Below, piece after piece: positions 36,171 through 45,358 of a stretch of DNA of 64,000 nt. The stretch is from Bacteroidales bacterium (GTDB taxonomy: Bacteria > Bacteroidota > Bacteroidia > Bacteroidales > Rikenellaceae), in contig CAJSYJ010000003.1 of assembly GCA_910574205.1 (NCBI GenBank), positions 372,001 through 436,000 on the forward strand. The letters run 5' to 3'. The notes beneath the pieces were generated by a model that searched no databases, was not told the DNA's origin, and worked only from the letters and a program-made list of their open reading frames with translations. How positions within the stretch are numbered: position 1 is the stretch's first letter; each line of letters opens with the position of its first letter. Position numbers and translations under genes: made by a program.

Positions 36171-39100
36171 ATGGAAAAGGTATTGGGACTCGATCTGGGT
36201 ACGAACTCGATCGGCTGGGCTATAATCCAACGCGAAGGCGACTGCTGCACGCTTATAGATAAGGGAGTCAGCATATTTCAGGAGGGTGTAGCGCGTGAAC
36301 AGGGAGCTGAGAAGCCCGCCGTCCAGACGCGCACCGACGCCCGCGCACTGCGCAGAGCATACCGCAGGCGCCGCAAGCGCAAGATCGACCTGCTCAGAGT
36401 GCTCGTCGACCACGAGCTGTGTCCGCCGCTTACTCACGAGCAGCTCGACCTCTGGCAGCAAAAGAAAAGATATCCGCTCGACGAGGCGTTTCTGGCGTGG
36501 CAGCGCACCGACGAGGCGACCGGCCGCAACCCATACCGCGACCGTTATCGCGCCCTTAGCGAGCAGCTCGATCTTACCGGCGAAAAGGGGCGCTACACGC
36601 TCGGCCGCGCTCTATACCATATCGCACAGCGGCGGGGCTTTCTGAGCAACCGGCGCGACAATACCGCCGAGAGTGAAGGCAAGGTCAAGCAGGGCATAGA
36701 CTCGCTCACGGAGGCGATGAAGGCTGCCGGCTGCCGGTATTTGGGCGAATACTTCTATATGCTATACGGCAAGGGCGAGAAGATACGCAACCATTACACC
36801 TCCCGCAACGACCACTACCGCGCCGAGTTCGACGCCATATGCAGCCGCCAGCAGTTGGACCCGACGCTGACCGACAAGCTGCGCCGTGCGATATTCTACC
36901 AGCGGCCGCTCAAATCGCAAAAGGGAACGGTCGGCAAATGCACCTTCGAGAAGGGCAAGAGCCGCTGCCCCCTGTCGCACCCGCGCTTCGAGGAGTTCCG
37001 CATGTTATCTTTCATCAATAACATTCGCATAACGACACCCTACGACTTCGGCGCGAGCCGCCCTCTCAACGAAGAGGAGCGCGCGGCTGCCATACGCATG
37101 TTCATGCGCAAGAGCAAGAGCAAGCCTACGTTCGATTTCGAGGATATAGCCAAGGCTCTGGCCGGACGCAAGAGGTCATACGCCTACGAGGAAGATGCCG
37201 GCGAGGCTCCATACCGCTTCAACTACCGCATGTCGACCTCCGTGTCGGGATGTCCGACAACGGCTGCACTCGCAGATATATTCGGCGAGGACTGGGTATC
37301 GGGCATTTGCAGCCTCTACACGCGCGCCGAGGGCAAGACCAAGGAGCGAATCGTGGACGACGTATGGCACGTGCTCTTCTCGTTCGACGACGATGACAGG
37401 CTGCGTCAGTGGGCTGCCGAGCGGCTGCAACTGTCCGAGGCAGATGCCGAGAAGTTCGCCGCCATAACTCCCAAGCAGGGATATGCCGCACTGAGCCTCA
37501 ACGCCATAGACAAGATACTGCCCTACCTGCGCGCCGGCCGCCGTTACGACGAGGCGGTATTCTGCGCCAATATCAAAGCCGCCGTACCGGCCGAGGTGCG
37601 GAGCGACGAGCAGCTGCTCGGCAGGATAACGGACGAAGTGTCCCGGATCGTGGCCGACTTCAAGCCCGACCCGACCATAAAGGCCGACACGAAGCAGAGC
37701 CGCATAGAGGGCTGCATGAGGGAGCATGGCATCGAGGCCGACATGAAAAAACTATATCATCCGTCGATGATCGAGACTTACCGCAAAGCCGAGGCCGGTG
37801 ACGACGGCCTCGTGCAGTTGGGCTCGCCGCGTACATCGTCGGTGCGCAACCCCATGGCGATGCGTGCGCTGTTCCGCATGCGCGCGCTGCTCAACCGGCT
37901 GCTGCGCGAGGGGCGCATAGACTCCAAGACCAAGATCAATATCGAGTTCGCCCGCGGGCTCAACGATGCCAACAAGCGCAAGGCCATAGAGCAGTGGCAG
38001 CGCGAGCGGGAGAAGGAGAACAAGCGATATGCCCAAGAGATACGCAAGCTGACGGGCAGTCCGATAGAGCCCTCCGAGGAGGATATTCTCAAATACAGAC
38101 TATACGAGGAGCAAAACCACATATGTCTCTACACGGGACGGCAGATAAGTATAACCGACTTTATCGGCTCCTCGGCGTCGTGCGACATCGAGCACACCCT
38201 GCCCCGCTCGCGCGGCGGCGACGACTCGCAGATGAACAAGACGCTGTGCGACAACCGCTTCAACCGCGAGACGAAATGCTCGAAGCTGCCCTCGGAGCTC
38301 TCCGAGCACAGCGACGTCATGGCACGCATAGAGCAACTCGGGTGGAAACAGCGGATCGACGATCTGCACAAGCAGATCGAAACGACATCGCGCCGCAGCA
38401 AAAATGCGACGACCAAGGAGGATAAGGACAAGGCGATACAGCATCGCCACAAGCTGCGCATGCAGCTCGACTACTGGCAGGGCAAGTACGAGCGCTTCAC
38501 TATGACAGAGGTGCCCGAGGGGTTCGCCAACCGTCAGGGTGTCGACATCGGAATCATAGGACGTTATGCACGGCTCTATCTTAAAAGCGTATTCGAGCGC
38601 ATATATACGGTCAAGGGTGCGACCACTGCGGCATTCAGAAAGATGTGGGGCTTGCAGGAGGAGGATTCGGAGAAGGAGCGCACGAACCACGCCCACCACT
38701 GCATCGACGCCATAACGATAGCCTGCATCGGCCGTAACGAGTACGACCGCTGGGCGCAGTATGCAGCCCAAGAGGAGTACTACCGCCGCTGCGAGGATGT
38801 AAAACCCTCGTTCGACAAGCCGTGGCCGACCTTTACCGAGGATGTCAGGGCCGTAGCCGACGAGCTGCTCGTAGCGCACTCGACGCCGGACAACATGTCG
38901 AAACCCACGAAAAAGAGGCTGCGCAAACGCGGCCGCATAGTATCCGGCGACGACCGCCGGCCGATCATCGTCACGGGCGACAGCGCACGCGCCTCGCTGC
39001 ACAAGGATACGTTCTACGGTGCGATAAAGCGCGACGACGAGATAAAATATGTCGTACGCAAGTCTCTGTCCGACCTCGGCGAAAAGGATATCGACAAGAT

Positions 39101-39833
39101 CGTCGACGAGGCGGTAAGGCAGAAAGTCAAGGATGCCGTCGAGCGTCTGGGCTTCACGCAGGCCGTAGCGGGCACGATATGGATGAATGAGCAAAAGCGC
39201 ATCCCGATCAACCGCGTAAGGATCTTCGTACCGACTGTTACCGCGCCCATAAAGCTCAACAAAGAGCACCGCGACCTGTCGGTGAAAGAACACAAACGCC
39301 ATTATCATGTAGTCAACGACGGCAACTACTGTATGGCCATATACGAGGGGCAGGACAAAAAGGGCAGGCCCAAGCGCTCGTTCGAGATCGTCAACAACCT
39401 CGAAGCGGCCGAATACTTCAAGACGAGTGCCGACCGCAGCGAACGCCCCGATCTGGTACCGCGGTCCGACGCCTGCGGCAACCCGCTGAGATGTATATTG
39501 AAGACGGGCACAATGGTTCTCTTCTATGAAAACTCGCCCGAGGAGCTCTACGACTGCTCTAAGCGGGAGCTGGCAAAGAGACTGTATAAACTTACCAAAT
39601 TCAGCACTCTGAGGAATGGAAATAACAGTTATGGAACTCTCGTTTTCAGGCATCATCAAGAGGCGAGACCGGCGAGCGAGTTGAAACCGAAAAGCGGAGT
39701 GTGGAAGATCGACGAAGAGTACAGGCCCTTAATCATCTTGTATCACACCCAGCTCAACGCTTTGGTCGAAGGCAGCGATTTCGAGTTAACCGTAACGGGA
39801 GAGATAATATTCAAACACCGCAGCCATGATTAA
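36171..39833 (+). CDS. cas9: Cas9, type II-C RNA-guided DNA endonuclease
   Basis: A 1220-residue effector that cuts DNA guided by crRNA:tracrRNA. RuvC-I is at the start (GLDLGTNSIGWA, Asp8). The Arg-rich bridge helix is about 54-76. The recognition lobe spans roughly 77-580. RuvC-II has IEFARG with Glu592. HNH has DIEHTLPRSRGGDD with His675 and DNRFNRE after it. RuvC-III has HHCIDA with His843 and Asp846. All catalytic residues are present, so it should be active. A PAM-interacting domain follows to 1220. At 1220 residues it is smaller than many Bacteroidota Cas9 (about 1400-1500). cas1 starts inside its last codons (8-bp overlap), and no csn2 or cas4 is present, which defines II-C. The tracrRNA is divergent upstream. 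Confidence 0.97.
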   Translation: MEKVLGLDLGTNSIGWAIIQREGDCCTLIDKGVSIFQEGVAREQGAEKPAVQTRTDARALRRAYRRRRKRKIDLLRVLVDHELCPPLTHEQLDLWQQKKRYPLDEAFLAWQRTDEATGRNPYRDRYRALSEQLDLTGEKGRYTLGRALYHIAQRRGFLSNRRDNTAESEGKVKQGIDSLTEAMKAAGCRYLGEYFYMLYGKGEKIRNHYTSRNDHYRAEFDAICSRQQLDPTLTDKLRRAIFYQRPLKSQKGTVGKCTFEKGKSRCPLSHPRFEEFRMLSFINNIRITTPYDFGASRPLNEEERAAAIRMFMRKSKSKPTFDFEDIAKALAGRKRSYAYEEDAGEAPYRFNYRMSTSVSGCPTTAALADIFGEDWVSGICSLYTRAEGKTKERIVDDVWHVLFSFDDDDRLRQWAAERLQLSEADAEKFAAITPKQGYAALSLNAIDKILPYLRAGRRYDEAVFCANIKAAVPAEVRSDEQLLGRITDEVSRIVADFKPDPTIKADTKQSRIEGCMREHGIEADMKKLYHPSMIETYRKAEAGDDGLVQLGSPRTSSVRNPMAMRALFRMRALLNRLLREGRIDSKTKINIEFARGLNDANKRKAIEQWQREREKENKRYAQEIRKLTGSPIEPSEEDILKYRLYEEQNHICLYTGRQISITDFIGSSASCDIEHTLPRSRGGDDSQMNKTLCDNRFNRETKCSKLPSELSEHSDVMARIEQLGWKQRIDDLHKQIETTSRRSKNATTKEDKDKAIQHRHKLRMQLDYWQGKYERFTMTEVPEGFANRQGVDIGIIGRYARLYLKSVFERIYTVKGATTAAFRKMWGLQEEDSEKERTNHAHHCIDAITIACIGRNEYDRWAQYAAQEEYYRRCEDVKPSFDKPWPTFTEDVRAVADELLVAHSTPDNMSKPTKKRLRKRGRIVSGDDRRPIIVTGDSARASLHKDTFYGAIKRDDEIKYVVRKSLSDLGEKDIDKIVDEAVRQKVKDAVERLGFTQAVAGTIWMNEQKRIPINRVRIFVPTVTAPIKLNKEHRDLSVKEHKRHYHVVNDGNYCMAIYEGQDKKGRPKRSFEIVNNLEAAEYFKTSADRSERPDLVPRSDACGNPLRCILKTGTMVLFYENSPEELYDCSKRELAKRLYKLTKFSTLRNGNNSYGTLVFRHHQEARPASELKPKSGVWKIDEEYRPLIILYHTQLNALVEGSDFELTVTGEIIFKHRSHD

Positions 39834-40713
39834 ACGTGCACTGTTCTTTTCGACGCCTTATTGTCTGAGTCTGAAAAACTCCCAGATGATAATAAATACG
39901 CGGGAGATGCCCGAGATGAAGCGCAGTGTGCCGATCGAGGATATCGGCTGCGTCGTGCTCGAACACCAGCAGACATCGATAACGCTGCCGCTGCTGAATG
40001 CACTGTCCGACAACAACGTTGCCGTAATACTCTGCGGCGAGAACCGCATGCCCAACGCCATGCTTATGAACCTCGATTCGAACTCGACGCAGGGCGAGAG
40101 CTACCGCGCCCAGATCGAGGCGAGCGAGCCGCTGAAAAAGGGGCTGTGGCGTCAGGTCGTCGAGGCCAAGATCCGCAATCAGGCGGCGCTGTTGGAGTCG
40201 CTCGGCCGCGAGGGCAGCATCCTCAAACCATACTGGATGAATGTCAAAAGCGGCGATGCGGACAATCGCGAGGGCATCGCCGCCAAGCTCTACTGGTCGG
40301 CGATATTCGGCCGCAGCTTCGTGCGGCATCGCGAGGGCGATGCGCCCAACTCGATGCTCAATTACGGATATTCGATTTTGCGGGCGGCCGTTGCGCGCGC
40401 CCTCATGGGTTCGGGGCTGTTTCCGGCGCTCGGAATATTCCACCGCAACCGGTACAACGCATTTCCGCTGGCCGACGATATAATGGAGCCTTATCGTCCG
40501 TTCGTCGACCGAATCGTATACCGGCTCTACGACGAGGGACGTCGCGAACCAGACAAAGATGTCAAGGCCGAGCTGCTCAGAGTGCTCTACACCGACACCC
40601 GTTTCGAGAAGACCATGCGACCGCTCGACATCGCTCTGACGTTTACCTCATCGTCGCTGGCCGCCTGCTTCGCCGGCACGCGCAAGAAAATCGCCTACCC
40701 CATACTGGAATAG
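39826..40713 (+). CDS. cas1: Cas1, spacer-integration nuclease/integrase
   Basis: A 295-residue type II Cas1 that, with Cas2, inserts new spacers at the leader end of the array. Metal ligands expected for Cas1 are visible at Glu149 (DNREGIAAK), His206 (GIFHRNRYN) and Glu221 in the DDIMEPYRP motif. NSMLNYGYSIL is a family signature. The start overlaps cas9 by 8 bp, and cas2 follows after 1 bp, so translation is probably coupled. Length is typical. Confidence 0.97.
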   Translation: MIKRALFFSTPYCLSLKNSQMIINTREMPEMKRSVPIEDIGCVVLEHQQTSITLPLLNALSDNNVAVILCGENRMPNAMLMNLDSNSTQGESYRAQIEASEPLKKGLWRQVVEAKIRNQAALLESLGREGSILKPYWMNVKSGDADNREGIAAKLYWSAIFGRSFVRHREGDAPNSMLNYGYSILRAAVARALMGSGLFPALGIFHRNRYNAFPLADDIMEPYRPFVDRIVYRLYDEGRREPDKDVKAELLRVLYTDTRFEKTMRPLDIALTFTSSSLAACFAGTRKKIAYPILE

Positions 40714-40714
40714 T

Positions 40715-41053
40715 ATGTCCGAGCTGCGACTCAACGCCTACCGAATCATGTGGTTGTTCGTCTTTTTCGATCTGCCGACCAATACCAAGGCCGAGCGTCG
40801 CCATGCGGCACAGTTCCGCAAGGCGCTGGAAAAAGACGGCTTCACGATGATGCAGTACTCGGTCTACGTGCGTCACTGCGCATCGAAGGAGAACATGGCC
40901 GTACACCTCAACCGCGTGCGCAAGTCGATGCCGCCGTCGGGCTACACGAGCATACTGAGCGTCACGGACAAGCAGTACGGCGAGATACGCAATTTCTGGG
41001 GACATGTCGAGCAAAAACGCGCCGGCATGCCGCAGCAGCTGGAATTTTTCTGA
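40715..41053 (+). CDS. cas2: Cas2
   Basis: A 112-residue ferredoxin-like protein that bridges Cas1 dimers in the integration complex. The N-terminal strand WLFVFFDLP carries the conserved Asp (Asp19), and MQYSVYVRHC and LSVTDKQYG are typical type II Cas2 segments. It ends in LEFF. It is the last cas gene; the leader and array lie directly downstream. Confidence 0.96.
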   Translation: MSELRLNAYRIMWLFVFFDLPTNTKAERRHAAQFRKALEKDGFTMMQYSVYVRHCASKENMAVHLNRVRKSMPPSGYTSILSVTDKQYGEIRNFWGHVEQKRAGMPQQLEFF

Positions 41054-41399
41054 CTATTCCTCAGATTCCCGCGGCGCCGCATTACGATTGCCGATAGGGA
41101 TTATCGCTTTCGGTCAGAGCTTTTCCTATATTCGATTCGGCGAAGCCGAATATACTCCCGCCCGGCAAAATGCGAACAAGTTTGCTTTTGCCAACGCTTA
41201 TGCCTATATTTGACATCGTCGAATATACTTCCACTCGGCAAAATGCAAGTAAACTTGCTTTTTCGCTCGCTTATTAGTATATTTGTACGTAGAATACGAA
41301 ATTCTCATCACAACCTCTTCGCCGGAGTGCGGACATACGGTTTTCGGCAAATGCAATTACCGCGTAAACGCCGCATAACCAACGCATAATCCGCCCGAC
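41054..41399 (+). other. CRISPR leader region
   Basis: These 346 bp lie between cas2 and the first repeat. They contain two tandem copies of a 66-bp promoter module (41147-41212 and 41220-41285), both reading toward the array, and an AT-rich stretch to the first repeat at 41400. No protein gene is supported. Because decayed repeats are at the far end of the array, this is the leader side where new spacers would be added. Confidence 0.8.
41147..41285 (+). promoter_or_regulatory. two tandem copies of a 66-bp promoter module driving the array
   Basis: Each copy starts cgaatata, has a CGGCAAAATGC block, an inverted repeat (GCGAAC/GTTTGC at 41172-41185 in the first; GCAAG-TAAA-CTTGC at 41245-41258 in the second), a TTG inside its right arm, a 20-nt spacer and TATATTTG (41205-41212 and 41278-41285). 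The period is 73 bp. A third copy lies before lysS. The second copy would start pre-crRNA about 110 nt before the first repeat. Confidence 0.78.
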
Positions 41400-42345
41400 G
41401 TTGTGGTTTGATGTAGATTAAAGATATAATACAACAGCAGAAGGATCGTTATACTCATTCTGCAGTTGTGGTTTGATGTAGATTAAAGATATAATACAAC
41501 ATACTCATCAAGAAGACGACGACGCCACTCGTTGTGGTTTGATGTAGATTAAAGATATAATACAACAGATTCCGGGCGATTGGTGTCGGCAAGACAGTTG
41601 TGGTTTGATGTAGATTAAAGATATAATACAACTCTGCATGCAGCAATGGTCAGGCTATATTGTTGTGGTTTGATGTAGATTAAAGATATAATACAACTTT
41701 AATGGTACCGATTTCGATGCCGGATGGGTTGTGGTTTGATGTAGATTAAAGATATAATACAACCCCAGACTACTACTACCACTCGTTACCGATGTTGTGG
41801 TTTGATGTAGATTAAAGATATAATACAACTTTTGGCGTTAAAACTAATAATCGGCTTTGGTTGTGGTTTGATGTAGATTAAAGATATAATACAACAGAGA
41901 CCGAGGCGTTTCTGTCGCCCGGACAGTTGTGGTTTGATGTAGATTAAAGATATAATACAACCCGCAGCCGATGAATGCGACGTATGGATAGTTGTGGTTT
42001 GATGTAGATTAAAGATATAATACAACAGTTCTCTGACGTCCATTCCCGAGGGATTGTTGTGGTTTGATGTAGATTAAAGATATAATACAACCGCCGGGTG
42101 TCGTGCTTGTGGCGAAGCGCAAGTTGTGGTTTGATGTAGATTAAAGATATAATACAACCGACGACTTCGATATATTCATATATACTCCGTTGTGGTTTGA
42201 TGTAGATTAAAGATATAATACAACTACACTATGGACGATATCGCCGAGATCGAGTTGTGGTGTGATGTAGATCGAAGACATATAACAACCGTGCGACATT
42301 GGCAATGTCTTTTCAGTTGTGGCTCGATGTAGAATAATATACTCG
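41400..42345 (+). CRISPR. CRISPR array, 13 identical 36-nt repeats plus decayed terminal repeats
   Basis: Thirteen identical 36-nt repeats (starting GTTGTGGTTT, ending ATAATACAAC) begin at 41400, 41465, 41531, 41597, 41662, 41728, 41794, 41860, 41926, 41991, 42056, 42123 and 42189. A 14th repeat at 42254-42289 has several substitutions and a 15th, from 42316, is degenerate and truncated. Spacers are 29-31 nt (the last about 26), all different. Decay at the right end and the leader with promoters at the left show that transcription is plus and that the left end is young. The repeat's 5' half pairs with the tracrRNA anti-repeat. Each repeat ends in a TATAAT-like string, reminiscent of type II-C arrays that carry promoters inside repeats. 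Confidence 0.98.
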
Positions 42346-42758
42346 GTAAAGTGATAAAATTTGTCACGATATCGCTTGCGGCGAATGTCGTCGGCAGGGA
42401 CATCGAAATAATGCTTAATCGCTACAAGATCGAGCGATAGCTATCCGGCAGGAGCCAACATCTTCGGCTATGACCAACACACATTGCAGACATGAGCACA
42501 AGTTCAGTATCGGGCAGTTGCGGCATGCTTTTTAGAGTTAATCGCAATCGTCAACACTCCGGTTTGCGGCCGGTGCGGTAAGACAAGACGTCATCTGCGG
42601 CAGAGTCTCGGCAGCGCCGAGCCGAGCACAAGATATCGCGCGCAGATCGTTACCGAGCACACGAGCCATCAAAACAATAGCACACTGCATATCAACACAA
42701 AACTGCATAAGTACATCACGATATGCGGCAAGGCTGGAAGGAGCCGCAAGACGTAAAA
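42346..42758. other. CRISPR trailer and intergenic stretch
   Basis: About 400 bp after the last decayed repeat contain no supported gene and no clear repeat or terminator. A small tcgct/agcga hairpin around 42420-42436 and an AT-rich gtgataaaatttgtcac imperfect palindrome near 42350 are the only structures seen. Confidence 0.5.
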
Positions 42759-42790
42759 TTTGGTTGCGTGGCGAAAAAGCGTTTACTTTG
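42759..42790 (+). promoter_or_regulatory. promoter of the LolC/E-like permease, almost leaderless
   Basis: TTTG at 42759-42762, a 20-nt spacer and TTACTTTG at 42783-42790 (one mismatch to TAnnTTTG) form a promoter. The start codon is at 42795, so transcription would begin at or next to it. Confidence 0.6.
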
Positions 42791-42794
42791 CAGT

Positions 42795-44060
42795 ATGGGT
42801 CTCGCATTCGACATAGCACGACGCCTCGCCCGTCCCGGGCGCAGCGATACCAATAGGCAGGGCAAGCGCACCCGCCGCTCGGTCATGGAGCGCGTAGCCG
42901 TATGGGCTACGGCCGTGAGCGTAGCCGTGGTAATGATTACGCTGTCGGTTGTCGCGGGCTTCAAGCACGACCTGCGCGCAGTGCTGACCGGTGCCGCAGC
43001 GAGCGTGTCGGTTACCTCGCCTCAGAGCCGCGGCGTGATATCGCGCATAGGCATCGACATCGACGAGCGTCTCGAACGTCTGCTGCTGTCGCAGCCCGAC
43101 GTGTGCATCTCGCGCTTTACATCAAAGGAGGGCGTCATAAAAAACGACGACAACATGGCCGGCACGCTGTTGAAGGGTGTCGACACGCTCTACGACTGGT
43201 CCTTTTTCGCCGACCGCCTCACGGCAGGACGCCTGCCGCGCATAGGCGGCCAGACGCGCACGAAAGATCTGCTGCTCTCGGAGGATATGGCGCGCAGAAT
43301 GGATATCGGCGTCGACTCGCGCGTAGAGATGATCTTCGTCGACGACAACGGCGAGGTGCGCCGCGACCGCTTCGCGGTGTCGGGGCTCTACTCCACCGGC
43401 GTGGAGATGATCGATGCGGCGGTGCTTCTGACCGACATGCGCAACGTGCAGCGGCTCTGCGACTGGCCGCAGGAGCATATCACGGGCTACGAGATATGGT
43501 GCGACGACCCCTATCGCGCCGTCTCTGTCGCCGACTCGCTCAACGAGGCTCTTACGGAGCTTTACCTCGACGAGGGCATCGATGCCGAGGCCTTTTCGAT
43601 CGAGGCGATATATCCCGAGATATTCGGCTGGCTGGCCACGCACGACGTCAACGCCGCCGTCATGATAGCCATAATGATCGTGGTGGCGCTTCTCAACATG
43701 ACCACCGCAATGCTGATACTCGTGCTCGAACGCTCGCGCATGATAGGCGAGCTGCGAGCCATGGGCATGACCAACTTCGCTGTGGGGCGCGTCTTCTTCT
43801 GGCGAGCGGCATTCATCGCACTGAGCGGCACCGCGCGCGGCGCCGTCGCCGGCATCGTCATCTGTGCGCTGCAATACTCCACGGGGCTGGTTACGCTGCC
43901 ATCGGACGGATACTTCCTCACGCAGGTGCCGGTGGCATTCTGCTGGGGCGCGTGGGGCGCATCGCTCGCCGGCGCAATGCTCGTCATCATGGCGGCCATG
44001 GCGCTGCCCGCGGCATTCGTCTCGCGCATATCGCCCGCCGAGACCATACGTTACATATAA
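42795..44060 (+). CDS. FtsX-like permease, lipoprotein-export LolC/LolE type
   Basis: A 421-residue inner-membrane permease. The N-terminal FDIARRL and the long first helix (about 30-55, ATAVSVAVVMITLSVVAG) are followed by a periplasmic domain (about 60-270) and three C-terminal helices (about 285-310, 330-355, 380-405) with ERSRMIGELRAMGMTN, the FtsX-type coupling segment. It belongs to the MacB/LolCE family; in this phylum such proteins release lipoproteins to the outer membrane. The start at 42795 fits the family N-terminus. ubiE/menG follows 27 bp later. The ATPase partner is not adjacent. Confidence 0.9.
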   Translation: MGLAFDIARRLARPGRSDTNRQGKRTRRSVMERVAVWATAVSVAVVMITLSVVAGFKHDLRAVLTGAAASVSVTSPQSRGVISRIGIDIDERLERLLLSQPDVCISRFTSKEGVIKNDDNMAGTLLKGVDTLYDWSFFADRLTAGRLPRIGGQTRTKDLLLSEDMARRMDIGVDSRVEMIFVDDNGEVRRDRFAVSGLYSTGVEMIDAAVLLTDMRNVQRLCDWPQEHITGYEIWCDDPYRAVSVADSLNEALTELYLDEGIDAEAFSIEAIYPEIFGWLATHDVNAAVMIAIMIVVALLNMTTAMLILVLERSRMIGELRAMGMTNFAVGRVFFWRAAFIALSGTARGAVAGIVICALQYSTGLVTLPSDGYFLTQVPVAFCWGAWGASLAGAMLVIMAAMALPAAFVSRISPAETIRYI

Positions 44061-44087
44061 CTGACCGAACGAACAAAATCCCGAAAC

Positions 44088-44825
44088 ATGAAACCATACG
44101 ACAACGAACAGACCAAGAAACAGCAGGTCGAGCGGATGTTCGACAACATAGCTCCGACATACGACGGTCTGAACCACATACTCTCTCTGAACATCGACCG
44201 GCTGTGGCGCCGCCGCGTTGTGAGGATCGTGCGCCGCACCGGCGCCAAGCGCATCATGGATATGGCTACGGGCACGGGCGATCTGGCCGTGGCGCTGGCC
44301 AAACATATCGACGGCTCGCATATCCTCGGCGTCGACCTCTCGGAAAAGATGCTCGACGTGGCGCGCGAGAAGATACGCCGTCAGGGACTCGACGAGCGCA
44401 TCGTGCTGCAACAGGGCGATGCCGAGCAGCTCGACGACATGGCCGCCGGGTCGCTCGATGCGGTAACCGTAGCATTCGGCGTGCGCAATTTCGAGAATTT
44501 GGCCGCAGGTTTGCAGCAGCTGTGCCGGACGATACGCCCGCGGGGCACGCTGGTGGTATTGGAGTTCTCGACGCCGCGCAACAGAGTCGTGCGCTGGCTC
44601 TACTCGCAGTACTCGCACCGACTGCTGCCGCGCATCGGCGGACTGGTATCGAAAGACAGAAAGGCATACGACTATCTGCCCGAGTCGGTCGACGAGTTCC
44701 CCGCGCCGCGCGATTTCGCCCGCATGCTTCTCGACGCCGGATTCGCACATGTCGACCGCCGTTCGCTGAGCCTCGGTATCGCCCACATATACATTGCGCG
44801 CAAAGCGCCCGAAACGAAACACTGA
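44088..44825 (+). CDS. ubiE: demethylmenaquinone methyltransferase (UbiE/MenG)
   Basis: A 245-residue SAM-dependent C-methyltransferase that completes menaquinone. FDNIAPTYDGLNHILSLNIDRLWRR is the UbiE signature at the N-terminus, DMATGTGDLAV is the SAM-binding motif I, and GVRNFENLAAGL and PRIGGLVSKDRKAYDYLPES are family-specific. In Bacteroidota only menaquinone is made, so menG is the functional name. The stop overlaps the next start (TGATG). It lies between the permease and a small secreted protein. Confidence 0.95.
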   Translation: MKPYDNEQTKKQQVERMFDNIAPTYDGLNHILSLNIDRLWRRRVVRIVRRTGAKRIMDMATGTGDLAVALAKHIDGSHILGVDLSEKMLDVAREKIRRQGLDERIVLQQGDAEQLDDMAAGSLDAVTVAFGVRNFENLAAGLQQLCRTIRPRGTLVVLEFSTPRNRVVRWLYSQYSHRLLPRIGGLVSKDRKAYDYLPESVDEFPAPRDFARMLLDAGFAHVDRRSLSLGIAHIYIARKAPETKH

Positions 44826-45358
44826 TGTCATTCGCAAAACTCTCTATATCGCGCATGGCCCTGCTGCTGTCGCTGGCAGCGGCGATATTGGCCATACCTG
44901 TACCGGCGGCCGACGGCGGCAAGGACGAATCTAAGATCCGCTTCGAAGATTTCACTCGCACCTCGCACTGCACCTCGGCGGGCATGAATCTGTATGTCCG
45001 CATCGGCAACACCTCCTCGTACAACGTCATACTGAAAAGCTGCACGGCCGTCATTAGGTGCGGCGGCGAGGAGCTGATGCAGATCGAGCTGCGCGAACGC
45101 GCCGTCATACCCAAGCGCTCGACCTCGGAGGTGCTGCTGCCGCTCCGTTTCCGCGCCGACAACTCGATGTCGATAGCCGTCCTGCTGCGGCGCATACTGC
45201 AAGGGCGCATAGACGATATGACCGTCACGATGACCGCAAAGTGCCGTGCGTCGATCATTTCGAAAACATTTTCGATGCAAAACGTTGCCATGTCGGAAAT
45301 TCTTGATAACTTTGGCGTAACGATCGATAACGTAAAACGATTGTCGGAACTGCTGTAA
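44825..45358 (+). CDS. small secreted protein of unknown function
   Basis: A 177-residue exported protein with a signal peptide (residues 1-29, ending PAADG or just before). The mature part shows alternating hydrophobic strands (MNLYVRIGNTSSYNVILKSC, AVIPKRSTSEVLLPLRFR) that resemble a beta-sandwich such as the LEA type 2 fold; this is only an impression. Its start overlaps ubiE by 1 bp and its stop overlaps the next start by 1 bp (TAATG), so it belongs to one operon. No known function. Confidence 0.72.
   Translation: MSFAKLSISRMALLLSLAAAILAIPVPAADGGKDESKIRFEDFTRTSHCTSAGMNLYVRIGNTSSYNVILKSCTAVIRCGGEELMQIELRERAVIPKRSTSEVLLPLRFRADNSMSIAVLLRRILQGRIDDMTVTMTAKCRASIISKTFSMQNVAMSEILDNFGVTIDNVKRLSELL

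Noticed and set aside
36171-41053. Type II-A or II-B classification
   Set aside because: No csn2 or cas4 is present; the leader and array follow cas2 directly, so II-C fits.
41455-42043. Minus-strand open frames inside the CRISPR array
   Set aside because: They are translations of the repeat (YYIFNLHQTTT-type strings) and cross spacers.
41436-42315. Self-targeting by spacers
   Set aside because: No match was noticed in the window by eye, but a real search was not possible; it should not be read as absence.
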